64,000 bases of DNA from Udaeobacter sp963725505 (GCA_963725505.1 CAVRYN010000013.1:1-64000); one strand, 5' to 3'. Shown: positions 8,056 through 17,936, counted from the first letter of the stretch. Notes: a model not told the origin generated them from the sequence alone. Numbers and translations: made by a program.

Positions 8056-9741
8056 TTACTGCTTGATCGAGATCGAGCCCACTGGTCGAACCAGGCACGC
8101 CAGTCGTCGCGAAGTCGTAGTGAACGGTTGTTCCCGGGCTGGGAGCGGGGTCACCCACAATGCTCTTCGTCTGGTACTTGATCGAGATGATGTAAGTGCC
8201 CGCAGTCGGTGCGTTCCACTGCGCAGTCACAGCGCCGGTCGCGGGGTTTTGCGTGATCGTCGGGTGCTGACTAACACAGTTGGAGTTAAACACATTGCTC
8301 CCGCTGTGGAAGTCGAAGAGGCCGGTGAAGTTGCCAGTGGTGATCGTTTGAGTGATCGTAAAGCTGTTGTTGCCGGCTGGTGCTGTCACCGCCACCCAGT
8401 AGAAGAACACACCGGGGTTGACGTTATTCTTGACCTTCCCGCCGCTGACGCTGTAATTCACGCTGCTGAGGGTCTCGGCCGTGTGGTTCACGAACTGTGT
8501 ACAGGTCGTTCCTGTCGGCGTGATCTGACTCACGTGTCCCGACGGAGTCGGAGTAGGCGTAGGTGTAGCGGTAGCTGTGGCCGTAGCCGTAGCTGTGGCC
8601 GTAGCTGTAGCTGTGGCCGTAGCTGTAGCTGTAGGCGTAAACGTAGCTGTAGCTGTAGGCGTAAACGTAGCTGTGGCTGTAGGCGTAAATGTAGCTGTTG
8701 CTGTCGCTGTCGGCGTCGGCGTAGGCGAGGGAACGTCGCAGTCAACGAAAGAGCCGCCTTCCATGACCTGGAAAGTGATGAGATCGAACCCAGTTACACT
8801 ATAGTCATTTGGGCCGGGGCCAGTCGATTGTATGAGCCATGTGCCTGCGCCGGTCTCGCTCGGAACGAGGATGCTGCCACCCAACCCGGCGAAGTCGATG
8901 GGCAGATATCCGTAGATCGTAGCCGGGTTCGGTCCACCGTTACCGAATGGTAACGCCTGGAAGAAGGCGTGACCCGAGCAGAAGGTGCACGGATTGTCCG
9001 GGATGACCTGGATGCTTTCCGCACCGGGCACGTGGAAGACGTTCAGAGTAACGGTGCCATCGCGCTTGATTGCGTGGACCCAACCGTTGCCAGATTCGTC
9101 GGCCACCAGGACCTAGCCACCGTAAAAGCCGAAGCTTAGCGGCGCTACACCTGGTCCTTCAGCTTGGGTGTGCGTGTTCCCGATGTCCCCGCCACCGACA
9201 ATATTTGCGTTCGCGTCAATCTCCCAGACGCTCCCGTCTTCACACGACACGATCATGTTGTAGTCAAATGTGCCCACATGGTCGAACGTAATCCCGCTGT
9301 GGTCCGCCTCCGCGCACCCTGCGATCGTCATAAACGGCGTTGGGATGAGTACACCTCCCGTGAACTTAAAGATGTCAGCGCCTTGTGTGATGAAAATGTC
9401 GCGCGCGGTCCACGGCGGCACGGCCAAATTCGCGGACTTCAATGGAACGATAGCCTCGTATTTCTCTTTGCAGTCCTGAAGAATCGGGGGGCTGAGAGGA
9501 ATCTGCGTCAACACCGAGAAAGTCCCGTCGCAGGCGACCGTATAGAGGTTTTGGTTGCAGTATGAGCTCACGAGCAGATCGATCGGCGCAGCGGCCACGC
9601 CTAAGCCTAAGGGGACCGCGGAAAAGGGATTTGGAGCTATATACGTATTGGGTGTATACGGTTATTGGGTGCAGCGTAAAAGATTCCTGCTATTGCCAGG
9701 AACCCTGCAATTGTCAGAGTGATTGTTGTTTTTCTTTTCAT
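8056..9741 (-). pseudogene. secreted beta-propeller-like protein with T/P/A linker, disrupted copy
   Basis: Paralogue of the intact gene at 10,306-11,823. Start MKRKTTITLTIAGFLAIAGI at 9741 is a signal peptide; an early indel near 9,640 shifts into DLLVSSYCNQNLYTVACDG ... TARDIFITQGADI ... SGITFDHVGTFDYNMIVSCE. At 9,113-9,115 an in-frame TAG stands where the intact copy has CAG (GG*VLVADE versus SGQILVADE). After it come ADESGNGWVHAIKRDGTV, a short T/P/A array (8,541-8,730) and a C-terminal beta domain (NNSFTITQTITTGNFTG). A last one-base shift near 8,080 leads past the likely stop TAA at 8,056. It is either a decaying copy or contains errors. Confidence 0.65.
8541..8730 (-). repeat. T/P/A low-complexity array
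   Basis: About 190 bp of codons for ATATATATP and TATATFTP units within the disrupted propeller gene. It mixes a 6-bp (Thr-Ala) and a 24-bp periodicity. Confidence 0.8.
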
Positions 9742-9749
9742 TTTTTGGT

Positions 9750-10195
9750 TTCTCGGTTTTCGTTGATAGTTTTTATTTCACTAAAGTAAAGTGTGCGCCA
9801 CTATGTTCTTCGGATTTTGCGGGGTGAAGTTTCGAAAAAATCTCGTTTTTAGCTATTAATTTTCCTTCGTTCGAGGAAGATGAAGTGGGGAACATGGAGT
9901 AGGGACTGTAGCGGCTTCCTCTTTTTGCGCAATACGCAAAATTGCGTACGAAAATCTTGCACCCTTGCGCCGTTCTGGTAAAAGCGAGCAACTAATTTGA
10001 GCTATGTCGTACCGGTATCGGTCGCGCGTTTTGAATGGAGCGGGCAACACGGCCATCGGTATTCTCTTCTCTGCCTGACAAGAAGGGGCGCGGCCCAGGG
10101 CGCTCGGGCCGTGGAAAAGAAGGGCCGCGTGGTGGAACTTTTAAACTTCAGCGCGCGCGCGTCCTTGCGCGCGCGCTGTTAACGTGTCTGATTTG
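9750..10195. repeat. upstream block Q, copy 1, with GC palindrome
   Basis: About 440 bp between two propeller paralogues, repeated almost entirely at 11,830-12,285. The left third is repeated at 14,811-14,975 and part of the right half at 7,908-8,010. It begins TGATAGTTTTTATTTCACTA just upstream of a minus-strand start. It ends with a strong palindrome at 10,149-10,178 (CAGCGCGCGCGCG, TCCTT loop, GCGCGCGCGCTG), about 130 bases beyond the stop of the next gene. The left part is likely promoter/leader, the right part the 3' end of the neighbouring transcript. Confidence 0.6.
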
Positions 10196-10305
10196 ATTGC
10201 AGTTCTATTACAGTTGGAGTCAAACACATTGCTCCCGCTCTGCCGTGGCGAAGAAGCTGTTGAAGTTGCCCGTGGTGATCGTTTGAGTGATCGTAAAGGT
10301 GCGCA

Positions 10306-11823
10306 CTAATGCCGACAGACAACTGCTGTTACCGTTCCGGTGCCATCGTGACCGGGGTTCGGGCCGTAGCCGGGATCGGTGTGGACGATCACCATCATGG
10401 GCACGTCACCGCTGATTATCGGGCCCGATTTCGTTATCAAGCTTGAGACAATTACTGTAATGTCAGACGGGATGCTCGGTGGTGGCCCCGAACTATTGCC
10501 CGGATCACTTTGCCACGTGCCTCCACAGATCGACGGATTTGGGTTTGGAGAATTGGCAAAGCCTTTGAAACTTGCTGGAGCTCCCCCTCTGCTCAAATGA
10601 TTTTGCTTCCACCATTGGGCGCCCCAAAACGTCACATGATTACCCACCACTGCATCGAGATCACCAATAACAAAACTAGTGAAGAACTGCGTCGGTGTCA
10701 CCGTAGGCGTGGGAGTCGGTGTAGATGTTGCAGTCGCCGTGGCTGAAGCCGTAGGTGTCGCTGTTGCAGTTGCCGTGGCTGTCGCCGTAGCTGTCGCTGT
10801 TGCAGTTGCCGTGGGTGTAGCTGTAGGCGCCGGAACGTCGGGGTCAGCGAAAGAGGAGCCCTCCACTACGGTGCCGAGGCTGCCATCGAAGGAAGTGTAA
10901 TTATAGCTAGTGTTATCGGAGGACACACTTATGAGAACGGTGCCTGCGCCGAACTCGCTCGTAACGAGGATGTTGCCACCCAACCCTGCGAAGTTGGCCG
11001 ACGGATATTGGTCGAGCTGCCCAATGTCTTCTATCGCCAAGAAGAAGGAACCGCCCGCGCAGAAGGTGCTCGGAACCGAAGGGATGACGTGGACGGCTTC
11101 CGCACCCAACCAATTAAAGACATTATAAGTAACGGTGCCAGTGTTCGAGATTGCGTGGACCTGACCGTTGTTCTCGTCGGCCACCAGGATCTGGCCGCTG
11201 TAGGGCCCGAAGGTTAGCTTCGGCACTACAGCTGGTCCTTCTATGACTAGCGCTACAAGACTGGTGCTCGGGTGGTCAAAAGTGGTGCTCCCGCTCAGAT
11301 CCGTGCCCGTGCTCAGATCCGCGATCTTTGTGGGATTTGCTCCGGTCGAGTCAACTTGCCAGACGCCGCCGTTCTGGCACGTCACGATCATGTTGTAGCC
11401 AAATCCGCCGAAATGGTCGAACGTAATCCCGGTGTGGTCCTCTGCGCACCCTGGGATCGTTGCAAACGGCGTGGCGCTACCCCCCCCGACCTTATAGACC
11501 TCAGTGCCTTGTGTGACGAAAATGTCGCGCGGGGTCCACGGCGGCACGGCACTCGCCGACTGGGCTGGAGCGATCGCGATGTATTTTTCCAAGCACGAAC
11601 CGATGGGGCCCGGAATCGTCGCCAATAACGAGACATTCCCGGAGCAGTCGATCTTATCGATGTTTTGGCTGCAGTATTCGCTCACGAACAGATCAGTCCC
11701 CGCAGCGGCCACGCCTACGGGCCCGGGGAGAGTGGCAAACTGAGTTGGACTGGCGGCGTAAAAGATTCCTGTGAGCGCTAACAATCCTGCGATTGTCAGA
11801 GTGATTGTTGTTTTTCTTTTCAT
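10306..11823 (-). CDS. secreted beta-propeller-like protein with T/P/A linker
   Basis: 505 residues, intact. Signal peptide MKRKTTITLTIAGLLALTG. Residues about 30-325 carry repeated blades typical of SMP-30/NHL or YncE-like propellers: TDLFVSEYCSQNIDKIDCSG, RDIFVTQGTEVYKVGG, HTGITFDHFGGFGYNMIV, GQILVADENNGQVHAI. Residues about 330-375 are ATATATPT repeats. The C-terminal ~125 residues form a separate domain (FVIGDLDAVVGNHVTFWGAQ ... HTDPGYGPNPGHDGTG) that differs from the C-domain of its sister copy. The role is unknown; it is probably exported and surface-displayed. It shares block Q upstream with its paralogue, which implies co-regulation. Confidence 0.75.
   Translation of the reverse strand: MKRKTTITLTIAGLLALTGIFYAASPTQFATLPGPVGVAAAGTDLFVSEYCSQNIDKIDCSGNVSLLATIPGPIGSCLEKYIAIAPAQSASAVPPWTPRDIFVTQGTEVYKVGGGSATPFATIPGCAEDHTGITFDHFGGFGYNMIVTCQNGGVWQVDSTGANPTKIADLSTGTDLSGSTTFDHPSTSLVALVIEGPAVVPKLTFGPYSGQILVADENNGQVHAISNTGTVTYNVFNWLGAEAVHVIPSVPSTFCAGGSFFLAIEDIGQLDQYPSANFAGLGGNILVTSEFGAGTVLISVSSDNTSYNYTSFDGSLGTVVEGSSFADPDVPAPTATPTATATATATATATATATATPTASATATATSTPTPTPTVTPTQFFTSFVIGDLDAVVGNHVTFWGAQWWKQNHLSRGGAPASFKGFANSPNPNPSICGGTWQSDPGNSSGPPPSIPSDITVIVSSLITKSGPIISGDVPMMVIVHTDPGYGPNPGHDGTGTVTAVVCRH
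10690..10833 (-). repeat. T/P/A low-complexity array
   Basis: About 144 bp encoding ATATATATAT and TPTPTPTV-type runs in the propeller gene. It forms the linker between the propeller and the C-terminal domain. Confidence 0.8.
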
Positions 11824-11829
11824 TTTTTG

Positions 11830-12285
11830 GATTTCCCGGTTTTTGTTGATAGTTTTTATTTCACTAAATTAAAGTGTGCACCACTATGTTCTTCGGATTT
11901 TTCGGCGTGAAGTTTCGAAAAATCTCGTTTTTAGCTATTAATTTCCCTTCGTTCGAGGAAGATGAAGTGGGGCAACATGGAGCAGGGACTCTCGCGGCTT
12001 TCTCTTTTTGCGCAATACGCACAATTGCGTACGTACAGGTACGTACAGTCTTGCACCCTTGCGTCGTTCTGGTAAGAGCGAGCAACTAATTTGGCTATGT
12101 CGTACCGGTATCGGTCGCGCGTTTTGAATGGAGCGGTCAACACGGCCATCGGTATTCTCTTCTCTGCCTGACAAGAAGGGGCACGACCCTGAGGCGCCCG
12201 GCCGTGGAAAAGAAGGGCGCGTGGTGGAACTTTTAAACTTCAGCGCGCGCGCGTCCTTCCGCGCGCGCGCTGTTAACGTTCTGAT
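11830..12285. repeat. upstream block Q, copy 2
   Basis: Second full copy of the block at 9,750-10,195, including the palindrome at 12,241-12,272 (CAGCGCGCGCGCG, TCCTTC, CGCGCGCGCGCTG). It lies directly 5' of the intact propeller gene (start at 11,823) and 3' of the P-domain gene. Confidence 0.6.
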
Positions 12286-12289
12286 TTGA

Positions 12290-14668
12290 TTACTGCTTGA
12301 TCAGATCGAGCCCACTGGTCGAACCAGGCACGCCGGTCGTCGCGAAGTTGAAGTGAACGGTTGTTCCCGGGCTGGGAGCGGGGTCACCCGAATGCTCTTC
12401 GAGTCGTACTTAATCGAGATGATAGTAAGTGCCCGCAGCCGGTGCGGTCCACTGCGCGGTCACGGCGCCGGTCGTGGGGTTTTGCGTGAGGGTCGGTGAC
12501 TGACTATTACAGTTGGAGTCAAACACATTGCTCCCGCTGTGCGATGTCGAACTAACGCCGGTGAAGTTGGCCGTGGTGATCGTTTGAGTGATCGTAACGC
12601 TGTTGTTACCGGCTGGCACCGTCACCTTCACCCAGTAGAAGAACTCACCGGGGGTGACTTGTTTTTGATCTTCCCGCCATTGACGCTGTAATTCAGGCTG
12701 CTGAGGGTCACGGCCGTGTGGTCCCGGAACTGGGCACAAGTTGTTCCTGTCTCCGTGATCTGACTCACCTGAACCGGCGTTGGAGTTGCTGTCGCCGTAG
12801 CCGTCGCTGTAGCGGTAGCTGTAGCCGTGGCTGTTGGCGTTGGTGTCGGCGTACGTGTCGCTGTTGGCGTTGGCGTCGGTGTCCGTGTCGCTGTCGGCGT
12901 GGCTGTTGCCGTCGCTGTCGGGGTAAATGTCGCTGTAGCTGTCGGGGTAAACGTCGCTGTAGCTGTCGGGGTAAATGTAGCTGTGGCTGTCGGGGTAAAC
13001 GTTGCCGTAGGCTGTCGGGGTAAATGTTGCCGTAGCTGTCGGGGTAAACGTTGCCGTAGCTGTCGGGGTAAATGTAGCCGTGGCTGTCGGGGTAAACGTA
13101 GCCGTAGCTGTTGGAGTAAACGTAGCCGAAGCTGTCGGCGTAAATGTAGCCGTGGCTGTAGGGGTAAATGTAGCTGTAGCCGTTGCCGTCGGGGTAAACG
13201 TTGCCGTTGCTGTCGGGGTAAACGTAGCCGTGGCCGTCGGGGTAAATGTCGCTGTAGCGGTAGGCGTAAATGTAGCTGTAGCGGTCGGCGTGAATGTCGC
13301 TGTAGCTGTGGCCGTCGCTGTCGGCGTCGGTGTATCCGTTGCCGTGGCTGTCGGCGTAAATGTAGCTGTAGCGGTAGGCGTAAATGTCGCTGTAGCCGTC
13401 GCTGTAGCTGTGGCTGTCGGCGTCGGTGTATCCGTCGCTGTCGCTGTTGGCGTAAACGTCGCTGTAGCTGTCGGGGTAAATGTAGCTGTAGCCGTCGCTG
13501 TCGGCGTCGGTGTATCGGTAGCCGTCGCTGTCGCCGTAGGTGTAACTGTCGCAGTAGCTGTCGGTGTTGGGGATGGCGTCGGACAAGCGTCGGTCAGAAT
13601 GGTCAGTTCCCATCCACCAGCCATGTTGCCCGCATTAGTTAGTGTATCATCCATGATCCAGAGCGACCAGGTTCCGTTCGGATTTGTGCCGTTAAAGGCC
13701 GACAGAGCAGAACTGGGAGGAGGCGTGAATTGAGGGCACGGTGGATTGAACACGTCGAGTCCCGGGCCGTAGTTAGTCGGCTGGTATGTCCCAGTGACTA
13801 CCGGAGGCGCCGGCGTTCCACCTGGCAATGGGTTAGCGGCGAAATCATCCAGCGTGAGCGTCACATTAGTGATACCAGAACAGCACCCTCCGGCATCGGA
13901 CATGATCATGGCGGTCTGCCCACCGGGTCCGATCAGCAGCATGTCAATGTCGGTTGGGTTGGTGTGAGTGATGCTGTTTAGCTTAACTGTCACTTTAGTG
14001 ACCGCGCCCGGCATACCGGCGACCACGATATTCGAAGGATAGGGTGTGGCCGCTGCGTTATCATTGATCACGATCGCCGTCGGGTTTGTGAAGGTAATCC
14101 CTGCTCCAGCGCAGGGTGTAGGCGTCGGAGTCGGCGTCGGCGTCGGGGGACTAGCTGTCGTGGAGCCGGAGAACGAAAACACACCGTTGGCGGGCGGATT
14201 CTGGGTGGTAAACGTCCACGAGCCAGGCGTTGGGTCAAAGCCATTGCCGCTAATCATCCCCGTCCCGCTGACGCTAAGGAACCCACCACCCTGCTGGACA
14301 ATGGTGGATGTTGTCAGGTCAAACGTAAATCCGCCAACACTCCACAGACCAGGCAGGCCAGTAGAAGGGTTAAATATCCAAGGCGCGGCCATCGTCACTT
14401 GCGCTCCGACGTTTACGTATGTCGCGAAGTCTCCTGATCGGCTGACAACTGTTGGCGGCAGGTGATTCCCGTTGAGCCATCCTGTTACCCGGGTAGCAGT
14501 GTTGACCGAACCCGGGTTGAGCTCCGCGCCGCCCTTGAGTGTGATGTAGCCATTGATTGGCGCTGCCTCAGGTGTGTCGATTGCGCCCGCGCCGAGCAGG
14601 GCAACGGTTACGCCTGCGCCGAGCAAAGCAACGGCGGCGAAGAGCGTCCGTTTGATTGTCTTATCCAT
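12290..14668 (-). pseudogene. secreted protein: beta domain, P-domain-like module and T/P/A array, frameshifted C-terminus
   Basis: Start ATG 14668 (MDKTIKRTLFAAVALLGAGV) has AGGA eight bases upstream, better placed than the ATG at 14674. The order is a signal peptide; the SISIKGG-type domain (about 35-170); a proprotein-convertase-P-domain-like module (about 190-355) with THTNPTDIDMLLIGPGGQTA and NGTWSLWIMDDTLTNAGNMA; then about 270 residues of T/P/A repeats. Within the array near 13,020 the frame shifts into an artificial Tyr/Asp/Ser-rich reading. The final beta domain (NNSVTITQTITTANFTG) is in a third frame, with the likely end GLDLIKQ and TAA at 12,290. At least three indels. It is probably a cell-surface protein. 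Confidence 0.65.
12778..13580 (-). repeat. 800-bp T/P/A-coding array
   Basis: The longest minus-strand array, about thirty 24-bp units (TATATFTP) with TATATDTPTP interruptions. On the plus strand it gives Val/Ala/Gly-rich and on other frames Cys/Arg-rich open frames, which are shadows. A frame slip lies within it near 13,015. Confidence 0.85.
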
Positions 14669-14810
14669 ATTCATATTCCTGGGCTGCCTTGCTTGTGTTC
14701 GCGTTCTAATTTTTTGATATCCAATTGCTCACTGTTGCCTAAAGCGCAGGGTTGTTGTGGTCCTGACCGAAATTGATTCTGTGCTCGGGCAGTACCCGGC
14801 GCCTTTCCAT

Positions 14811-15187
14811 CTCGGTTTTCGCTGATTGTTTTTATTTCACTAAATTAAAGTGGTGCGCCACCATGTTCTTCGGATTTTTTGGTGTGAAGTTTCGAAAAAA
14901 TCTCGTTTTTAGCTATTAATTTTCCTTCGTTCGAGCAACATGAAGTGGGGCAACATGGAGCGGGGACTCTCGCTATCCCAGCACGTCTGATGCCAATTAA
15001 TGGAGTAATATGTAAGTCATTCTATATTAGAATCTTAGAGTATATACTTTCCGGCTCGGTGTAATCGGCAATTGGTGAGAAAACGTAAGAATTTCCGACG
15101 CTTGATTCAAGGGTCGCTCATTTAAGTTACTGATTATGAACTAAATACAGGCACATCTTCCAACGTTAGCGATTCGGACGTCTTCTG
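14811..15187. repeat. composite upstream region: part of block Q plus block P copy 2
   Basis: Bases 14,811-14,975 match the left part of block Q (TTTTTATTTCACTAAATTAA) and 14,979-15,187 match block P at 7,469-7,676. The two blocks sit in tandem 5' of the P-domain gene. In the other locations they occur singly, so this is a mosaic regulatory region. Confidence 0.55.
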
Positions 15188-15376
15188 CCAGGAAACTTCT
15201 GTGGCCAAAGGCTCTGGGAATCCGGCCCCAAAAACCGCGTAGTTGGAGCCGGGACGCCCTCGTCCCGCACGGCCTGAGGGCAGGCCGTCTCCAAAAGAAT
15301 GGCGCGCAGAAGCAGAGGGAACCGTTGGCTAAATCCCGACCTGGAATCCAGTACTGCCTATGGCTCGATTTAACCT
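15188..15376. other. intergenic hairpins
   Basis: GC-rich inverted repeats around CGGGACGCCCTCGTCCCG (about 15,249-15,266) and GGCCTGAGGGCAGGCC (15,271-15,286). This is a dispersed palindrome type. No gene seen. Confidence 0.4.
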
Positions 15377-15910
15377 TTAGGCGACAAGGACTTTTGCTGT
15401 CGAAATCTCCAGTTCGACAGATCGCCCAAGAAAGTCAAACAGGACCCGAACCCGTTCCTTCGCTGGGAGCAGGCAAGTAACCACGACCTCCAGGCCTCGA
15501 AAAGGCCCTTCAATAATTTCAACCGCCTCGCCAATTTTGATGGACGAATCGATGGTCACGACTTCTTCTGCACCCACTGTGGACTGAAGCCCGGCGACAA
15601 TACTTTCCGGTAGGGTCGCCAGGCGATCCCCAAAGCGGACGATCCCCCGGGTGCCGTGAGAAGCTTCAACAGCGCGATGTTGTTTCGAATACACAAATTT
15701 CGCAAACAGATAACCGGGAAACATCGCTTCTACGAACCACACCGGCCCCCTGTTGGTGTTCTTGCGGAAGCGCAATCGAGGCGAGAAACACTCGATGCGG
15801 AACTGACGCCGGAGAGCGATGGCAGCCAGATGCTCCCGCTTCGGCTGCGCCTTTAGACAGAACCAAACCGGTTCATCGAGCAGCGCGAGCAAAGCGGACG
15901 ACTGTGTCAC
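15377..15910 (-). CDS. NusG/RfaH-family specialised transcription antiterminator
   Basis: 177 residues, the usual size. The N-terminal NGN domain contains VWFCLKAQPKREHLAAIALR and the family hallmark FPGYLFAKF; the C-terminal KOW motif reads IGEAVEIIEGPFRGLEVVV. Such operon-specific NusG paralogues (RfaH, UpxY, LoaP) bind paused RNA polymerase and let it read through long polysaccharide or secondary-metabolite operons. The gene stands alone here, 17 kb from the glycan locus at 33-61 kb. A role in controlling that locus is inference only. It is too divergent and isolated to be the housekeeping NusG. Confidence 0.85.
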   Translation of the reverse strand: MTQSSALLALLDEPVWFCLKAQPKREHLAAIALRRQFRIECFSPRLRFRKNTNRGPVWFVEAMFPGYLFAKFVYSKQHRAVEASHGTRGIVRFGDRLATLPESIVAGLQSTVGAEEVVTIDSSIKIGEAVEIIEGPFRGLEVVVTCLLPAKERVRVLFDFLGRSVELEISTAKVLVA

Positions 15911-16348
15911 GGGACTGGCAACTTACAATGGTAACTACGGAATTGCAACTCCCAGGTTCCGGCAGCAACGCCGGGCTTGGGTCGGTTCGCGATTGTCGGA
16001 CGTTCAGTCCGGCATTCGTTGCTTTTGCTTTTCCGCCGCTGTCGGCGCGATCGCCTCCGGCCTTCCAAGCGCGTTTTCCATGATGCGGTTTGCCAAAACC
16101 GTCATGGGCACGCGCTCGGACTTGGCTTTGAAATAAAGCCGGGAGACAATCTCACGCGAAAGCTGCGGAGTGTAACAGAAAAGGCTTCGCTGACTGTCAG
16201 CTAGCTTGATCTCCTCATTATATTATGGACGGAATCTGGCGGGAAAATGCCTAATTGATCGCATTGATCAAATGGTGCTCTGGCTCAGCCAAACGCACGG
16301 ATAGGAGTTGAAACACTGGAACAATCAGTGAGTAAAAAAGGAAGAGGA
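15911..16348. other. intergenic region without recognised gene
   Basis: About 440 bases upstream of the NusG-like gene. Open frames on the plus strand here lack ribosome binding sites and resemble nothing. It presumably holds the promoter of the NusG-like gene. Confidence 0.35.
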
Positions 16349-16369
16349 AGCGTTTCCCAAGGAAACGCT
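16333..16369 (-). terminator. rho-independent terminator
   Basis: Perfect 9-bp stem AGCGTTTCC / GGAAACGCT with a CAA loop (16,349-16,369), followed on the minus strand by a T-rich run (complement of AAAAAAGG at 16,334-16,341). It lies about 150 bases downstream of the small conserved gene ending at 16,518. Confidence 0.65.
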
Positions 16370-16517
16370 CAACCTCGACCAACAAACCTTATGAACTAAC
16401 AACTACCTATACCACATTCGCCCGCTACACTTGACATCTTACATAGGGGTTAGGCCTCATTGGTTGAAGACACCTTTCTCGCTTTTTGGATTCGGATCGC
16501 TGTCACCAACAGGAAGG

Positions 16518-16979
16518 TCAGGTCGTATAGTCACCCCCAGCACTTCCCAACATCAGTTTGACCGGCGGCGGATCTTGGGAATCAAGGTTACCGAAAGTCT
16601 TAAAAAAAAAGCTCACCCCAATACCGAAGACTACGGGGTGAGGCTTATCAAGATTGAACGTGTTTGCTCCGTCGAGTTGAAACCTGTGTTCACCTTCAAG
16701 CGACAGGTGGGTGAACTGTTGCACGTTGGACATGCCATCGTATACATCAACTTCTTGGATGCTCCCGTACTCAGTCTCGAACATAAGGAAGACGCGAAGC
16801 AAGCTTGATCGTTTGTCGTTCAGGATTACTGGTGTCGGTAGAGGAACGTGGAACCAAGTTCCTTCGTTCCACTTGACCCACGCGACCGTGCCCCAGCCCC
16901 AATGCTTGAAAGACGTCAATCTTTCGGGATTCTCGACGGTTAGGGCGTTCCCGTGAACCCAGCTAGCGGTTAAACTCAT
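16518..16979 (-). CDS. small conserved protein (DUF6623-like)
   Basis: 153 residues starting MSLTASWVHGNALTVENPER. It has no signal peptide. The pattern of Trp/Gly-rich strands (HWGWGTVAWVKWNEGTWFHV, PLPTPVILNDKRSSLLRVFL) suggests a compact beta sandwich. From memory it matches the family with a SWxHG N-terminus and a WFHxPxPTPVI core named DUF6623. No function is known for that family, and the assignment is not checked. A strong terminator follows, and the gene appears to be a single-gene unit. Confidence 0.65.
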   Translation of the reverse strand: MSLTASWVHGNALTVENPERLTSFKHWGWGTVAWVKWNEGTWFHVPLPTPVILNDKRSSLLRVFLMFETEYGSIQEVDVYDGMSNVQQFTHLSLEGEHRFQLDGANTFNLDKPHPVVFGIGVSFFFKTFGNLDSQDPPPVKLMLGSAGGDYTT

Positions 16980-17113
16980 ACGTTCCTCCTCGGAATGTGG
17001 TTTCGGATTGTTTATTCATGTTGTTTTGTATGGTGCGTTGTTTTGTTGGTTTGGTATTTCGTCGGCATAAATTGTCTCGTTTAAGGACGCTTTCTGGTGC
17101 GGGCTTCGCGCCT

Positions 17114-17689
17114 TCAGTAAGTCGGCAACTGCCGTATATTAAAAGAGAGCGTTCCGTGGGTGCTCATATTCGCAAAATTCTGAGCCGAGCCGTTCAGAGT
17201 AATCTGTCCGCCCCACCACACCCAGTCAGGGTCACCACAGCCGAATTCACCGAAACTAATCGAGCTAAGATCTACCATCCCCCACACGACAAGCAGGGGA
17301 TTGTCTACCTGGTTGGACGCATCCGGTGACACCGAAACCAACTTGCTACCAAAGATTCGCGTATTGTTCTGCGTCCCTCCACCGCGCACTTCGTGCTTGC
17401 AGGTCCATGAGGCGGTGCCGCGCACTGACGCGGCTTTGGGCCCCGACGGCGTGGTTGCGTGCATGACTACGAAATAAGATCCTACTATCGGATCAATGGT
17501 TATCGTGTAATTAGCCGGAAAAGGGCTTCCGGGCAGCGCCTGGTTTGTATACTTATCTATAACGCTCCAAGTGATGGTCGACGGTGTGGCATTCCGTGAA
17601 GAATCGACTGTCACCGGGCAACCGCAGAGAAACACCGTGCACGCAAGCCCGACAGCCATCCGTTGGGATAAGCGGATCAGTTGATTCAC
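17114..17689 (-). CDS. putative lipoprotein of unknown function
   Basis: 191 residues. MNQLIRLSQRMAVGLACTVF then LCGCPVTVDSS is a lipoprotein signal with the lipidated Cys in LCGC. The rest is beta-rich (TITWSVIDKYTNQALPGSPF, GTASWTCKHEV, DPDWVWWGGQITLNGSAQNF) with a Cys pair. No family is recognised. It is probably an outer-membrane-attached periplasmic or surface protein. It is transcribed divergently from the PQQ-like gene. Confidence 0.6.
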   Translation of the reverse strand: MNQLIRLSQRMAVGLACTVFLCGCPVTVDSSRNATPSTITWSVIDKYTNQALPGSPFPANYTITIDPIVGSYFVVMHATTPSGPKAASVRGTASWTCKHEVRGGGTQNNTRIFGSKLVSVSPDASNQVDNPLLVVWGMVDLSSISFGEFGCGDPDWVWWGGQITLNGSAQNFANMSTHGTLSFNIRQLPTY

Positions 17690-17810
17690 GATTCTTCCTT
17701 TCTTTCACCGCTGAATTGATTCTGGGTTTGCGGGGGATCCGGAAGCGGGCGAAGAACCCAGCGGGGGAAAGTCCGCCGCCTGATTCATGATCCGTTTGAT
17801 GTGCACCGTT

Positions 17811-17827
17811 TGTACGGAAACCGTACA
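17811..17827. promoter_or_regulatory. operator-like inverted repeat
   Basis: TGTACGG AAA CCGTACA: a perfect 7-bp dyad with a 3-base spacer in the space between two divergent genes. The size fits a dimeric repressor site; no regulator is identified. A second small dyad, GTAGGGC CGC GCCCTAC, follows at 17,862-17,878. Confidence 0.3.
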
Positions 17828-17936
17828 GATTTCGTCAAGTCAGGCGCGGCCTAATTTGTATGTAGGGCCGCGCCCTACACGCCGACAGCAGTGAAGCCCG
17901 CTGCTTATTGAACCGGCAATGACAACAGTCGCCGCC

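Noticed and set aside
10149..10178. GC-palindrome as a classical rho-independent terminator
   Set aside because: The stem is strong but no T run follows on either strand; kept only as part of block Q.
12827..13733. Long plus-strand open frames rich in Val/Ala/Gly or Cys/Arg across the repeat arrays
   Set aside because: They are antisense readings of the T/P/A codons (the complement of Thr/Ala codons gives Val, Ala, Gly, Cys and Arg), with no start signals or family sequence.
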